Shown: piece after piece, positions 10,220 to 19,187 of the stretch
Layout: every line of letters starts with the position of its first letter
How positions within the stretch are numbered: the first letter of the stretch is position 1
NCBI RefSeq assembly: GCF_019097845.1
Contig: NZ_JAHRGM010000001.1
Location: 801,167 to 865,166 of the forward strand
DNA from: Sphingobium sp. AS12
GTDB taxonomy: Bacteria; Pseudomonadota; Alphaproteobacteria; Sphingomonadales; Sphingomonadaceae
Direction of reading: 5' to 3'
Length of the DNA: 64,000 bases
The notes under the pieces: model-generated
Seen by the model: the letters and a program-made list of their open reading frames with translations, nothing else
Database searches by the model: none
What the model was told of the DNA's origin: nothing
Translations under genes and position numbers: made by a program

Positions 10220-10922
10220 GGGTGATCATGGATTCCACGACGGGGATGGCTTTGGGCGTGCCGACATCGAACCACAGCCCCTGATGCGAAACGCCGTAGA
10301 GCCGCCCCGCCTCGATCGCCCGGTTCCAGAAAATATTGGTCGAAAACATGTCAGCGGGTGGATCGCGCAACAGGGAGGGCGACAATATCTGCACCCCAGT
10401 AAAAACGAAGGGCGCGACATGGGCGGTCTTGCGCCGGGTCAGGCGGCCCCCGGCATCCATATGGAAATCGCCCGGCCCGCTATGGCAATGGGCGCGGGCC
10501 AGCGGCACCAGCAGCAGCAGCGCATCCATCTTATCAGGGTTCCAGATGCGCTGCATCATGCCCAAAGTTTCCTGCGGACCGTCGATCCACAGATTGTCGC
10601 TATTGGCGCAAAAGAAGGGCTTGTCCCCTAGCAATGGCGCCGCGTGGATCAGGCCACCACCGGTCTCCAGCAGTTTGGCGCGCTCGTCGGATATGACGAA
10701 TTCCATACCGCCCTTGCGCGTGCGCAAATGCGCCTCAACCGTATCGGCGAGATAATGGACATTGACCACCACCTTGCGGATGCCGCCCGCTTCCAGCCGG
10801 TCGAGCGCATGGTCCATCAGCGGCTTGCCCGCCACCTTGACCAGCGGCTTGGGCCGGGTCGCGGTCAGCGGACGCATCCGCTTGCCAAGGCCTGCCGCCA
10901 TCAACATCGCCGTATCGATCAT
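10212..10922 (-). CDS. murU: Nucleotidyltransferase, probable N-acetylmuramate-1-phosphate uridylyltransferase MurU
   Basis: A 236-residue sugar-phosphate nucleotidyltransferase with the signature AAGLGKRMRPLTATRPKPL at the N-terminus, the metal Asp in CANSDNLW near residue 109, and a family-typical C-terminal WFDVGTP. The gene follows the sugar kinase homologue amgK with a 4-base ATGA overlap, the arrangement of the AmgK-MurU peptidoglycan recycling route (MurNAc to MurNAc-1-P to UDP-MurNAc) described in Pseudomonas and Caulobacter. The family fold is certain. The MurU assignment rests on the amgK neighbour rather than on diagnostic residues; a mannose-1-phosphate guanylyltransferase role is the main alternative. 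Confidence 0.85.
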   Translation of the reverse strand: MIDTAMLMAAGLGKRMRPLTATRPKPLVKVAGKPLMDHALDRLEAGGIRKVVVNVHYLADTVEAHLRTRKGGMEFVISDERAKLLETGGGLIHAAPLLGDKPFFCANSDNLWIDGPQETLGMMQRIWNPDKMDALLLLVPLARAHCHSGPGDFHMDAGGRLTRRKTAHVAPFVFTGVQILSPSLLRDPPADMFSTNIFWNRAIEAGRLYGVSHQGLWFDVGTPKAIPVVESMITHG

Positions 10923-11905
10923 GCCAGTGCATGGTCCGCCAGCGCGTCATGGCGCTGGTTTGCGGGAATATTGGCGGCGAACCAGTCTGCGACCGGGGTC
11001 AACGCTGGGTGCGCCAGGTCGCGCTCCAGCAAACCCCACATGCGCGGCAGGAAGCTTAAATAGCGCGGCTTGCCGTCGCGCTGCCACAGTCGGGTGAAGA
11101 TGCCGATGATCTTGGCGTTCCGCTGCGCCCCCAGCACCGCATAGGCCGCGTCGAAATCATCGGGCGGCGCAGCGATTGCCTTGTAACGCGCCAGCATCGC
11201 CGCCTCGACCTGCGGCGGCACGTCGCGCCGCGCGTCCTGCAACAGCGACACCAGATCATAAGCGGGATGCCCGGCCAGCGCGTCCTGAAAATCGAGCAGG
11301 CCCAGGCCGTGAGACGTCGCCCGGTCGATCAGCATGATATTTTCCGCATGATAGTCGCGCAGCACGGTGACGGTCGGGCTGGCGGACTGTTCGACGACCG
11401 GCAGCACCGCGTCCCACGCCGCGACATAGGCGTCCTGATCGACCGACAGCCCGATGGCGGGGCAATACCACTCGGTCAGCAGCCCGACTTCGCGTTGATA
11501 GACTGCCCGGTCATAAGGCGGCACTGGCGCGGCGGGCAGCCGGTGGAGATCGGCCAGCAGATCGATGGCGCGGCCATAGACCGCCAACTCCGCGTCCGGC
11601 TGATCGTCCACATGCTCCTTGACCCGCAGGTCGCCGAAGTCCTCGATCAGCACCAGCCCCTGTTCCAGATCGCGTGCCAATATCCGTGGCGCGGCAAAGC
11701 CATCCTGAAGCAGATGTTCGGCGATCGTGATGAACGGGCGCGGGTCTTCATGTGGCGGCGGCGCGTCCATCAATACAGCGCGACGGCCGCCGTCGATGAC
11801 GCGGAAATAGCGGCGGAACGAAGCGTCCCCGGCCAGCGGCACGATGGCGGCATCGCCCCATCCGGCTTGGCCAAGGAATGCGGGCGCGGCGGCGGGGGGG
11901 ATCAT
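10919..11905 (-). CDS. amgK: Anomeric sugar kinase AmgK (aminoglycoside-phosphotransferase fold)
   Basis: A 328-residue APH-family kinase. Visible motifs are the N-terminal GDASFRRYFRV, the catalytic-loop region LRDYHAENIMLI near residue 190 (HxxN) and the metal-binding GLLDFQDALAGHPAYDL. AmgK phosphorylates MurNAc and GlcNAc at the anomeric position for cell-wall recycling. The open frame extends 129 bases further upstream, but the ATG at 11905 overlaps the tsaE stop as ATGA, the coupling used throughout this operon; an ATG at 11917 is a second possibility. The product of its partner murU would complete the bypass to UDP-MurNAc. Confidence 0.87.
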   Translation of the reverse strand: MIPPAAAPAFLGQAGWGDAAIVPLAGDASFRRYFRVIDGGRRAVLMDAPPPHEDPRPFITIAEHLLQDGFAAPRILARDLEQGLVLIEDFGDLRVKEHVDDQPDAELAVYGRAIDLLADLHRLPAAPVPPYDRAVYQREVGLLTEWYCPAIGLSVDQDAYVAAWDAVLPVVEQSASPTVTVLRDYHAENIMLIDRATSHGLGLLDFQDALAGHPAYDLVSLLQDARRDVPPQVEAAMLARYKAIAAPPDDFDAAYAVLGAQRNAKIIGIFTRLWQRDGKPRYLSFLPRMWGLLERDLAHPALTPVADWFAANIPANQRHDALADHALA

Positions 11906-12360
11906 ATCTGTGACCATCGATCCGTCCAAGCGTCGGGCACGTCCGCTGTCAAGCGCCGAGCGCCATCCGCCTCGATTGCGATGGTCAAACGCAACGCATG
12001 GGGCCATAGCCGCGACCCCAGCCGGTCGGGCCATTCGATGATGAGAAGGCTGTCCATCAGATAGTCGCCCAGCGCCAGTTCCTCCGTATCCTCCGGCGTG
12101 TCGAGCCGATAGAGATCGACATGCGCGACCGGCAGCCGCACTTCGGGCACGTCATAGGGCTGGACAATGGCGAAGCTGGGACTGGGCGCTTCGCCCGCTA
12201 GCCCCAATGCCTCCAACATGCCGCGCGCCAGCGTCGTTTTCCCTGCGCCAAGCCCGCCTTCCAGCGCAATGACATCGCCGATTCGCACATGGGCGGCGAT
12301 GCGGTGGCCCAAATCGAGCATCGCCGTTTCATCTGCCAGATAAACCACTGCCTCAGCCAC
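11902..12360 (-). CDS. tsaE: tRNA threonylcarbamoyladenosine biosynthesis ATPase TsaE
   Basis: TsaE is the small ATPase of the TsaBDE complex that makes t6A at position 37 of ANN-decoding tRNAs. The 152-residue protein has Walker A EGGLGAGKTTLARG near residues 34-47, the switch-like SPSFAIVQPYD, HVDLYRLD, and the C-terminal IIEWPDRLG (family motif EWxxR). The length is typical. It overlaps divL by 8 bases on the upstream side and amgK by 4 bases on the downstream side. Confidence 0.96.
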   Translation of the reverse strand: MAEAVVYLADETAMLDLGHRIAAHVRIGDVIALEGGLGAGKTTLARGMLEALGLAGEAPSPSFAIVQPYDVPEVRLPVAHVDLYRLDTPEDTEELALGDYLMDSLLIIEWPDRLGSRLWPHALRLTIAIEADGARRLTADVPDAWTDRWSQI

Positions 12361-14698
12361 GGGGCAGCTCGATTACCACCATCGTCCCCTGCCCCGCCTG
12401 CGATACCAGCTCCAGCGTCCCGCCATGCGCCTGTGCCAGTTGGCGAGCCAGCGGCAGGCCGATCCCGGCCTTGCCTCCCGTGCGCGCCTGTCCGGCGCGG
12501 GCGGCGGGATCGAACAGCAGCTTTTGCTGCTTGGCGGAAATTCCCGGTCCATTGTCGGAAATGACGATCCGCGCACGATCCGTCCCGCCATCGCCATGCA
12601 ACAGCACCCGCGCGCTCTTGCCGCAATAACGCACCGCATTTTCGAGCAAATGATCGATCGCCTGCCCGATCCGGTGGGCATCCCCCTGCACCTGACCCAA
12701 GCTGGCCTCTATCGTCACCGCCAGATCGATCCCTTTAGCTCTGGCATCGGCGCGGACGCGATCTGCGCTGGCGCGCGCAATGGCCGCCAGATCGACCGGC
12801 GCGCGATCGATCGGCAATGTTCCGGCCTCGCCCTGTGTCAGGTCCAGCACATTGTCGATCAGCATCGACAGCCGCCCCGTGCTTTGCAGGATGCCGTCCA
12901 CATACTCCTTCGCCGATGCGCTCAATTCCCCGGCATAGCCCGCGCTCATCATCTCGGCGAACCCGGCGATCGTCGTCAGCGGGGTGCGCAGTTCATAGCT
13001 CATATTGGTGACGAAGGCGGTCTTGACCTCATCGGCCTGTTCCAGCGCCACGTTGCGGTCGCGCAGCACCTGTTCGACACGGCGGCTGTCAGTTACGTCG
13101 AGCATGGTGAAAAGCGCGTTGCCATCGGGCAGCGGGATGGCGGCAAATTCAAAAATTCGTCCGTCGGCAAAACCGACATGGCCGATCCGCTGCTTGCGCT
13201 CGACCGTCGCGGCGCGGACCAGTTCGCGCACCAGATTGGACTGTTGCGGCTTGGCCAGACGTTCCTGGACCGCGCGCATCAGATCATCGATCCGCGGATG
13301 GGTCGCCAGCATTTCCTCATCCGCGCCCCAGACGGTGCGGAAACGGCTGTTCCACATCTGGAGGCGACCGTCGGACGAAAAAACGCCAATCGATTCGAAC
13401 AGATTGTCGAACGTCGCCGTCCGCACCCGCAGCAGCGTGTCGCGCGCGCTCGACAGTTGCACCTGCTCGGTGCGATCCTCAAAGATCAGCAGCAGGCCAC
13501 CATCGGGCAGCGGCTGGGCATAGACGCGCAAATGGGTGCCGTCCTGCAAAAGCCAGTTTTCCTCGACCGGATCGGGCGACAGGAACCAGTCGCGCCGTTC
13601 CCCGCGCCAGGCGGGAAAGTCGCGATGTTCGGGCAGGCGGCGGGCGTCGCGCATCTGGTCCAGCACCCGCTCGAACAGGGGCGCGTCGGCCAATTGCTCC
13701 TGATGCAGGCCGAACAGGCTGATGAAGGGCTGGTTCCAGAAGCGCAGCGCCCGGTCGGGACCAAAGCGCGCAACGCCGGCCGACAGCCGATCCAGCAAAT
13801 CGCGCTGCGCCGCCTCCAGACGGCGATGCTCGACCCGCGCCTGTTCCAGCTCATGTTGATCGACCGCATAGCCCGCCACACCGGCCTCGCCCAGCGGCAC
13901 ATCGACCACGCGCATGGTGCGCCGTTCGCCGTCAATGGTAGCCGGGACCATGCGCTCGACCGGTTCGCCCCGCGTCAGCGCATCGGCGGCGGCGGCTTGC
14001 GGGGTCAGTCCGCTCACCGCCTCGACCAGTTCCACGCCGCTGCCAATCACTTCCCGCGCATCGGCGCCGTCCACCGCGCGAACATAGGCGCTGTTGACCA
14101 GGCTGAGGCGCAGGTCGGGCGTGCGGTGCCACATCGGAAAGGGCGCAGCTTCGACAAGGCCAGCCAGTGCCTCCAGCGCATCGCGCAACTGATCCACTTG
14201 ACTCTTGAGTGCCTGAATTTCGGACTGGCTGTCGGTCGCGTCGAAAATCCATAGCACGACGCCGCCATTGGACGCCAAGCCCGGCGCGGCAGGCGCACCA
14301 CGGACCAGCAGCAGACGCGACGACCCGACGCCGCGCACCGGCAGGGCAAAGCTCTTGCCCGCTTTCTGTGCCGACGCGATCTCGCGTGCCAGCGCGGCGG
14401 CATCGTCGGGTTCCAGCCCGCCGTCAGCGGCAGTCAGTTCCGAGGCAAAGGTTGGGACGCGGGGCTTGCCCAGCCATTTGGCGAGGCGATCGGCGGCTTC
14501 CAACCTGCCGTCGGGGTGAATGACCACGGGCGCAGCAGGCGCTGAAGCTAGCAACATAGCAAGGCGGTCCAGCTTGCCCTGCGCCTGCATCCCTTCGCGC
14601 CGCATCCGCTGGCCAGTAGCGAGCGCCCACACGGCACCCCCCAGCCATAGGGCCAGCACGATACCCAATATGATGGCGGCCATGGGGGTCAGAGTCAT
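12353..14698 (-). CDS. divL: DivL-like PAS-containing atypical kinase with Tyr in place of the phospho-His
   Basis: A 781-residue membrane-anchored sensor protein. One N-terminal TM segment (residues 5-25) is followed by several PAS-like domains, among them one ending LLIFEDRTEQVQLS and one with FDNLFESIGVFSSDG. A HisKA-like dimerisation helix comes next, then an HATPase_c domain with ENAVRY (N box), SDNGPGIS (G1) and GIGLPLARQLAQ (G2). The H-box reads TNMSYELRTPL: Tyr568 (codon at 12995-12997) sits where histidine is expected. This is the hallmark of Caulobacter DivL, which tunes CckA and reads DivK phosphorylation in cell-cycle control. The start at 14698 has a GAGGG upstream; another ATG lies at 14716. 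It heads the operon running to trxA. Confidence 0.9.
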   Translation of the reverse strand: MTLTPMAAIILGIVLALWLGGAVWALATGQRMRREGMQAQGKLDRLAMLLASAPAAPVVIHPDGRLEAADRLAKWLGKPRVPTFASELTAADGGLEPDDAAALAREIASAQKAGKSFALPVRGVGSSRLLLVRGAPAAPGLASNGGVVLWIFDATDSQSEIQALKSQVDQLRDALEALAGLVEAAPFPMWHRTPDLRLSLVNSAYVRAVDGADAREVIGSGVELVEAVSGLTPQAAAADALTRGEPVERMVPATIDGERRTMRVVDVPLGEAGVAGYAVDQHELEQARVEHRRLEAAQRDLLDRLSAGVARFGPDRALRFWNQPFISLFGLHQEQLADAPLFERVLDQMRDARRLPEHRDFPAWRGERRDWFLSPDPVEENWLLQDGTHLRVYAQPLPDGGLLLIFEDRTEQVQLSSARDTLLRVRTATFDNLFESIGVFSSDGRLQMWNSRFRTVWGADEEMLATHPRIDDLMRAVQERLAKPQQSNLVRELVRAATVERKQRIGHVGFADGRIFEFAAIPLPDGNALFTMLDVTDSRRVEQVLRDRNVALEQADEVKTAFVTNMSYELRTPLTTIAGFAEMMSAGYAGELSASAKEYVDGILQSTGRLSMLIDNVLDLTQGEAGTLPIDRAPVDLAAIARASADRVRADARAKGIDLAVTIEASLGQVQGDAHRIGQAIDHLLENAVRYCGKSARVLLHGDGGTDRARIVISDNGPGISAKQQKLLFDPAARAGQARTGGKAGIGLPLARQLAQAHGGTLELVSQAGQGTMVVIELPRG

Positions 14699-14826
14699 TG
14701 CGCCCTCTGCTCCCATTTCGGCCGAACCTGCCTGTCGCTATCCATAATCGCACCGGGACTAACGCAAGTCGGGCGCAGCGGGAAGAAGGCGATGCAAAGA
14801 ATTGCCCCGATTGACCAAAGGCAATG

Positions 14827-14858
14827 AAAAAGGGGGAAGGCATCGCCCTCCCCCTTTT
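14827..14858 (-). terminator. Rho-independent terminator of ahcY
   Basis: Read leftwards just after the ahcY stop, a GC-rich stem (GGGGGAGGGC with GCCTTCCCCC) is flanked by A-rich and T-rich tracts (CAAAAG and CTTTTTC). It also separates ahcY from divL downstream. Confidence 0.85.
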
Positions 14859-14864
14859 GTTTGA

Positions 14865-16283
14865 TCAGTAGCGGTAATGATCGGGCTTGAACGGCCCTTC
14901 GACCGGCACGCCGATATAGTCAGCCTGCTTCTGGCTCAGCTTGGTGAGCTTCACGCCCAGCTTTTCCAGATGCAGTTCGGCGACCTTCTCGTCCAGATGC
15001 TTGGGCAGGACATAGACTTCGTTCTTATACTGCTCGCTCTTGGTCCACAGTTCGATCTGCGCCAGCGTCTGGTTGGTGAAGCTGGCCGACATGACGAAGC
15101 TGGGGTGGCCGGTGGCATTGCCCAGATTGACCAGACGGCCCTTCGACAGGACGATGATCTTCTTGCCGTCGGGGAACTCAACTTCGTCCACCTGCGGCTT
15201 GATCTCGGTCCATTTGAAATTCTGGAGGCCCGCAATCTCGATCTCACTGTCGAAATGGCCGATATTGGACACGATCGCCATATTCTTCATCGCGCGCATA
15301 TGATCGACGGTCAGCACGCCTTCATTGCCGGTCGCGGTGACGAAGATGTCGGCGCGCGGGGCGGCCTCTTCCATCGTCACGACTTCATAGCCTTCCATCG
15401 CCGCCTGCAGAGCGCAGATCGGATCGACTTCGGTCACCAGCACGCGCGCGCCGCCATTGCGGAGCGAAGCGGCCGAGCCTTTGCCGACGTCACCGAAACC
15501 AGCGACGCAGGCGACCTTGCCGGCCAGCATCACGTCGGTGCCGCGACGGATCGCGTCGACCAGCGATTCCTTGCAGCCGTACAGGTTGTCAAACTTCGAC
15601 TTGGTGACGCTGTCGTTCACGTTGATCGCTGGGAAGGGCAGCTTGCCCTTCTTGGCCAGCTCATACAGGCGATGGACGCCGGTGGTCGTTTCTTCCGATA
15701 CGCCCTTGATGGCGGCGACCGTCTTGGTCAGGAAGCCGGGACGTTCGGCAAGAACGCGCTTCAGCACCGCGCAGAAGATTTCCTCTTCTTCGTTCGACGG
15801 GGTGAACAATTCTTCACCGGCCTCGACACGCGCGCCCCACAGCGCGAATATGGTGGCGTCCCCGCCATCGTCCAGGATCATGTTGCACACGCCCGACGGA
15901 TCATTGTGCCAGTCGAAGATGCGTTCGACATAGTCCCAATATTCCTGCAGCGTTTCGCCCTTGATCGCGAACACCGGCACGCCCGACGCGGCGATCGCGG
16001 CGGCGGCATGGTCTTGCGTCGAATAGATGTTGCACGTCGCCCAGCGGACCTGCGCGCCCAGCGCGGTCAGCGTTTCGATCAGCACGGCGGTCTGGATCGT
16101 CATGTGCAGCGACCCGGTGATGCGCGCGCCTTTCAGCGGCTGCGACGGGCCGAATTCCGCGCGCAGGGCCATCAGGCCGGGCATTTCGGTTTCGGCGATA
16201 TCCATTTCCTTGCGGCCGAAATCGGCCAGGGCGATATCGGCGATCACATAATCCTGCGCCAGGGTGGCGGAAGCGGTGGCCAC
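14865..16283 (-). CDS. ahcY: Adenosylhomocysteinase
   Basis: AhcY reversibly hydrolyses S-adenosylhomocysteine to adenosine and homocysteine, clearing the inhibitor of methyltransferases. The 472-residue protein shows the N-terminal [18 protein letters not shown] substrate region, [11 protein letters not shown] with the catalytic Lys/Asp, the NAD-binding Rossmann motif [17 protein letters not shown], and a C-terminal KPDHYRY tail. The length fits the long bacterial form carrying an extra insertion of some 40 residues. It is monocistronic between a terminator and an unrelated gene, with a palindromic operator candidate upstream. Confidence 0.97.
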   Translation of the reverse strand: MATASATLAQDYVIADIALADFGRKEMDIAETEMPGLMALRAEFGPSQPLKGARITGSLHMTIQTAVLIETLTALGAQVRWATCNIYSTQDHAAAAIAASGVPVFAIKGETLQEYWDYVERIFDWHNDPSGVCNMILDDGGDATIFALWGARVEAGEELFTPSNEEEEIFCAVLKRVLAERPGFLTKTVAAIKGVSEETTTGVHRLYELAKKGKLPFPAINVNDSVTKSKFDNLYGCKESLVDAIRRGTDVMLAGKVACVAGFGDVGKGSAASLRNGGARVLVTEVDPICALQAAMEGYEVVTMEEAAPRADIFVTATGNEGVLTVDHMRAMKNMAIVSNIGHFDSEIEIAGLQNFKWTEIKPQVDEVEFPDGKKIIVLSKGRLVNLGNATGHPSFVMSASFTNQTLAQIELWTKSEQYKNEVYVLPKHLDEKVAELHLEKLGVKLTKLSQKQADYIGVPVEGPFKPDHYRY

Positions 16284-16390
16284 TGTCGTGTCTCCGTAAA
16301 CTTGAAATGATGCCTGTACCGCTGGAAAAAAGTCCGGGCGGCGGCGATGGCAAGCGCTTTACCAACCGCCGTCGTCTGTTGCAACTCAAT

Positions 16391-16406
16391 ATAAAGATTT
16401 CTTTAT
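16391..16406. promoter_or_regulatory. Palindromic operator candidate upstream of ahcY (SahR-like)
   Basis: ATAAAGATTTCTTTAT is a perfect 7-bp inverted repeat with a 2-bp spacer, 108 bases before the ahcY start in an AT-rich patch. It resembles, from memory, the operator reported for SahR, an ArsR-family repressor of SAH-recycling genes in Proteobacteria. The regulator gene is not in the window, so the name is an inference. Confidence 0.5.
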
Positions 16407-16437
16407 GTGCTAACACTATTGGCCATCGGAAGCCGCG

Positions 16438-17001
16438 TCAGGCCGATCCGGCCCCTCGGACCAGATGCGACGCATCAACGCCGGCCGCCGCATAGGATGC
16501 GGCCCATTTACGATGAGCCGGGACGTCGAACAGCAAGTCCGCATTGCCCGGTGCCAGGAACCAGCTGTCGCTCGTCATCTCGCGTTCCAGCTGTCCCGGC
16601 CCCCATCCGGCATAGCCCAGCGCGACGAGATAGCGGCTCGGCCCCCGCCCCTGTGCAATCGCCTTCAATATGTCGAGCGAGCCGGACAATCCCCATTGCC
16701 CGCCGACCTGCACCATGTCCTGACCCGACCAGTCGAGCGAATGGAGAACGAAACCGCGCCGCGGCTCGACCGGACCGCCGCGCAGCACTGGCCTGTCGGG
16801 AATTGCGCTGCCATCGATCTCGAAACTGTCGAGCAGACCATGCAGGCTCACCCCCTCCATCTCCTCCCCGACCGCAATGCCCATCGCGCCGTCGGAGTCA
16901 TGGACGCACAGCGCGATCACGCTATGGTCGAAGCGCAGATCAGCCATGCCGGGAAGCGCCAGCAGAAATTGCCCGCCAAAGAAAGTCGTCTGGTCCATCA
17001 T
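16438..17001 (-). CDS. YqgE/AlgH family protein (UPF0301)
   Basis: About 187 residues. It starts MMDQTTFFGGQFLLALPGMA and includes HSVIALCVHDSDGAMGI, LRGGPVEPRRGFVLHS and YAGWGPGQLEREM, all typical of the YqgE/AlgH family. The biochemical role of the family is unsettled; AlgH has been linked to alginate regulation in Pseudomonas. An upstream in-frame ATG at 17046 would add 15 residues, but the family normally begins just before the GQFL motif. It is monocistronic and divergent from the peroxiredoxin gene. Confidence 0.9.
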   Translation of the reverse strand: MMDQTTFFGGQFLLALPGMADLRFDHSVIALCVHDSDGAMGIAVGEEMEGVSLHGLLDSFEIDGSAIPDRPVLRGGPVEPRRGFVLHSLDWSGQDMVQVGGQWGLSGSLDILKAIAQGRGPSRYLVALGYAGWGPGQLEREMTSDSWFLAPGNADLLFDVPAHRKWAASYAAAGVDASHLVRGAGSA

Positions 17002-17118
17002 CGGAATATAGACAAAGACAGGATGATGCCAAGGATCAGGCGGCATATTCTAGCCCGGCTCTTGACAGTGCGCCTGCCAGCAACGACCTGCGCCATCGTG
17101 AGTTTCAGGAGACGACGC

Positions 17119-17601
17119 ATGACCATTGCCAAAGGCGACCGCCTTCCCAGCACGACCTTCACGAAAATGACCGAGGATGGCCCGGAGGCCGTGGCGTCGG
17201 ACGATTATTTCGCGGGCCGTACGGTCGCGCTGTTTTCCGTTCCGGGTGCCTATACGCCAACCTGTTCTGCCAAGCATCTGCCCGGCTTTATTGACAAGGC
17301 CGATGCGCTCAAGGGCAAGGGCGTCGATGAAATCGCCTGCACCGCCGTCAACGACGCTTTCGTCATGGGTGCATGGGGCAAGTCTGCCGGCGCCGATGGC
17401 AAGGTAACGATGCTGGCCGATGGCAATGGCGATTTCGCAAAGGCCGTGGGCCTGACCATGGATGGCAGCAAATTCGGCCTGGGCCAGCGCGGCCAGCGCT
17501 TCTCGATGATCGTCAAGGACGGTGTCGTCGCCGAACTCAATGTCGAAGCCCCTGGCGACTTCAAGCTGTCGTCGGCCGACCATATGCTGGGCCAGCTCTG
17601 A
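17119..17601 (+). CDS. Peroxiredoxin, Prx5 type
   Basis: A 160-residue cytoplasmic thiol peroxidase reducing hydrogen and alkyl peroxides. The active-site loop VPGAYTPTCSAKHLPGF carries the peroxidatic Cys, and the downstream NDAFVMGAWGKS is typical of the Prx5/glutaredoxin-dependent subgroup. The start is chosen for the strong AGGAG nine bases upstream; the open frame itself extends far upstream through intergenic DNA. The electron donor (glutaredoxin or thioredoxin) cannot be told from the sequence. Confidence 0.95.
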   Translation: MTIAKGDRLPSTTFTKMTEDGPEAVASDDYFAGRTVALFSVPGAYTPTCSAKHLPGFIDKADALKGKGVDEIACTAVNDAFVMGAWGKSAGADGKVTMLADGNGDFAKAVGLTMDGSKFGLGQRGQRFSMIVKDGVVAELNVEAPGDFKLSSADHMLGQL

Positions 17602-17674
17602 TTTCGGGTGTCGGCGCGCGTTTTTGATCGCGCGCCGACTTTCCTCCGTCACGCAACTGCGGTAACAGGGGGCG

Positions 17675-19129
17675 ATGACACAAAGCATCGGCAGCGCCAC
17701 GGTCGCGCAACTGGACCGCCTCTACCAGACATCCATCGATACATTGCGCGAAGCCATGCGCGCCTATGGCCGCGACGGCAGCATACCGCCGCCGCAAGCA
17801 CGGCACGACCAGCGTTTCTGCTACCCGGAACTGCGCATCACCTATCATGGGGACAGCGACGCGCCGCCGCCGGGCCGCTCCTTCGCTCGCCTGTCCAAAC
17901 CCGGCAGTTACGTGACCACGGTTACCCGTCCCGCGATGTTCGCCGATTATCTCGCCGAACAGATCGACCTGCTCGTCCGCGACTATGGGGTGGAGATTGA
18001 AACCGGGCTGAGCCAGCAGCAAATCCCCTTCCCTTATGTGCTGGACGGGCTGGACATGGGCGCGCTCGACGGTATCCCGCCGACTGAACTGGCGCGCTAC
18101 TTCCCCACGACCGAACTCGCCGAGATTGGGGACGAGATTGCAGATGGCCTCTTCATGCCCGATGCGGATGGCGATCGGCCGCTGGCGCTGTTCGATGGAT
18201 TGCGCACGGACTTTTCGCTCGCGCGCCTTAAACATTATACCGGCACGCCCGCCGATCATGTCCAAAGCTACATATTGTTTACCAACTATCACCGCTATGT
18301 AGATGAATTTGTCGCTTGGGCCTGCGCGGAATTGCAGCGGGAGGGGAGCCGTTTCACCGCACTGTCGGGTGCTGGTGGCGTCTATGTCACCCCCGAAACG
18401 GCCGATCCGGCGCGGATGATTGCCGACAGCGCCTGGCGCAAGCATCAGATGCCCGCCTATCATCTGATCGCGCCCGACGGCAGCGGTATTACCCTGGTCA
18501 ATATCGGCGTCGGCCCCTCCAATGCCAAGACGATCTGCGATCATCTCGCTGTCCTGCGGCCCGAAGCCTGGCTGATGATCGGCCATTGCGGCGGGTTGAG
18601 GCCCAGTCAGCGGATCGGCGACTATGTGCTCGCGCACGCCTATCTGCGCGATGACAAGGTGCTGGACGCCATGCTGCCGCCCGAAATCCCGGTCCCGGCC
18701 ATCGCCGAAGTGCAGGTGGCCATGGCGCAGGCGGCAGAAGCCGTATTGGGCGGGCGCGACCCGGAGGATTTCAAGCGCCGCCTGCGCACCGGCACCGTGG
18801 TCACCACCGACGATCGCAACTGGGAATTGCGCTATTCCAGTTCCGCCCTGCGCTTCAGCCTGTCGCGCGCCGTCGGGATCGACATGGAATCAGCCACCAT
18901 CGCGGCGCAGGGCTATCGGTTCCGCGTCCCCTATGGCACATTGCTGTGCGTCTCCGACAAGCCAATCCATGGCGAACTCAAGCTGCCCGGCCAAGCCAAT
19001 CGCTTCTATGAGGAGGCGATTGCCAGCCATCTGCGCGTCGGCCTCATGACCTGCGAGTTGCTGCGTGAAGGGGGGGCGAAGCTGCACAGCCGCAAGCTGC
19101 GCGCGTTCAACGAACCGCCATTCAGATAA
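17675..19129 (+). CDS. amn: AMP nucleosidase
   Basis: Amn hydrolyses AMP to adenine and ribose-5-phosphate and buffers the adenylate pool. The 484-residue protein has the AMP-nucleosidase N-terminal domain (residues about 15-180) and a C-terminal nucleoside-phosphorylase-like domain with LINIGVGPSNAKTICDHLA-like and MIGHCGGLR motifs, plus the substrate-binding GIDMESATIAAQGYRF. The start ATG follows a GGGGG ribosome site. It lies 73 bases after the peroxiredoxin gene with no obvious terminator, so the two may be co-transcribed. Confidence 0.94.
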   Translation: MTQSIGSATVAQLDRLYQTSIDTLREAMRAYGRDGSIPPPQARHDQRFCYPELRITYHGDSDAPPPGRSFARLSKPGSYVTTVTRPAMFADYLAEQIDLLVRDYGVEIETGLSQQQIPFPYVLDGLDMGALDGIPPTELARYFPTTELAEIGDEIADGLFMPDADGDRPLALFDGLRTDFSLARLKHYTGTPADHVQSYILFTNYHRYVDEFVAWACAELQREGSRFTALSGAGGVYVTPETADPARMIADSAWRKHQMPAYHLIAPDGSGITLVNIGVGPSNAKTICDHLAVLRPEAWLMIGHCGGLRPSQRIGDYVLAHAYLRDDKVLDAMLPPEIPVPAIAEVQVAMAQAAEAVLGGRDPEDFKRRLRTGTVVTTDDRNWELRYSSSALRFSLSRAVGIDMESATIAAQGYRFRVPYGTLLCVSDKPIHGELKLPGQANRFYEEAIASHLRVGLMTCELLREGGAKLHSRKLRAFNEPPFR

Positions 19130-19187
19130 GAGGGATTTCGAGTGAAATGGACCATTTCACGACTTGGAAATCCCGGCGAGAAAAGGC

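Noticed and set aside
12425..14254. A 609-codon open frame on the plus strand opposite divL
   Set aside because: It is a compositional shadow of the kinase gene without recognisable domains or a ribosome site.
14877..16310. A 477-codon open frame opposite ahcY
   Set aside because: ahcY is unmistakable on the other strand and the composition is that of a shadow frame.
16284..16437. A SAH riboswitch before ahcY
   Set aside because: I could not place the conserved riboswitch core or its pseudoknot in the leader; the palindrome is a simpler explanation. A covariance-model search would decide.
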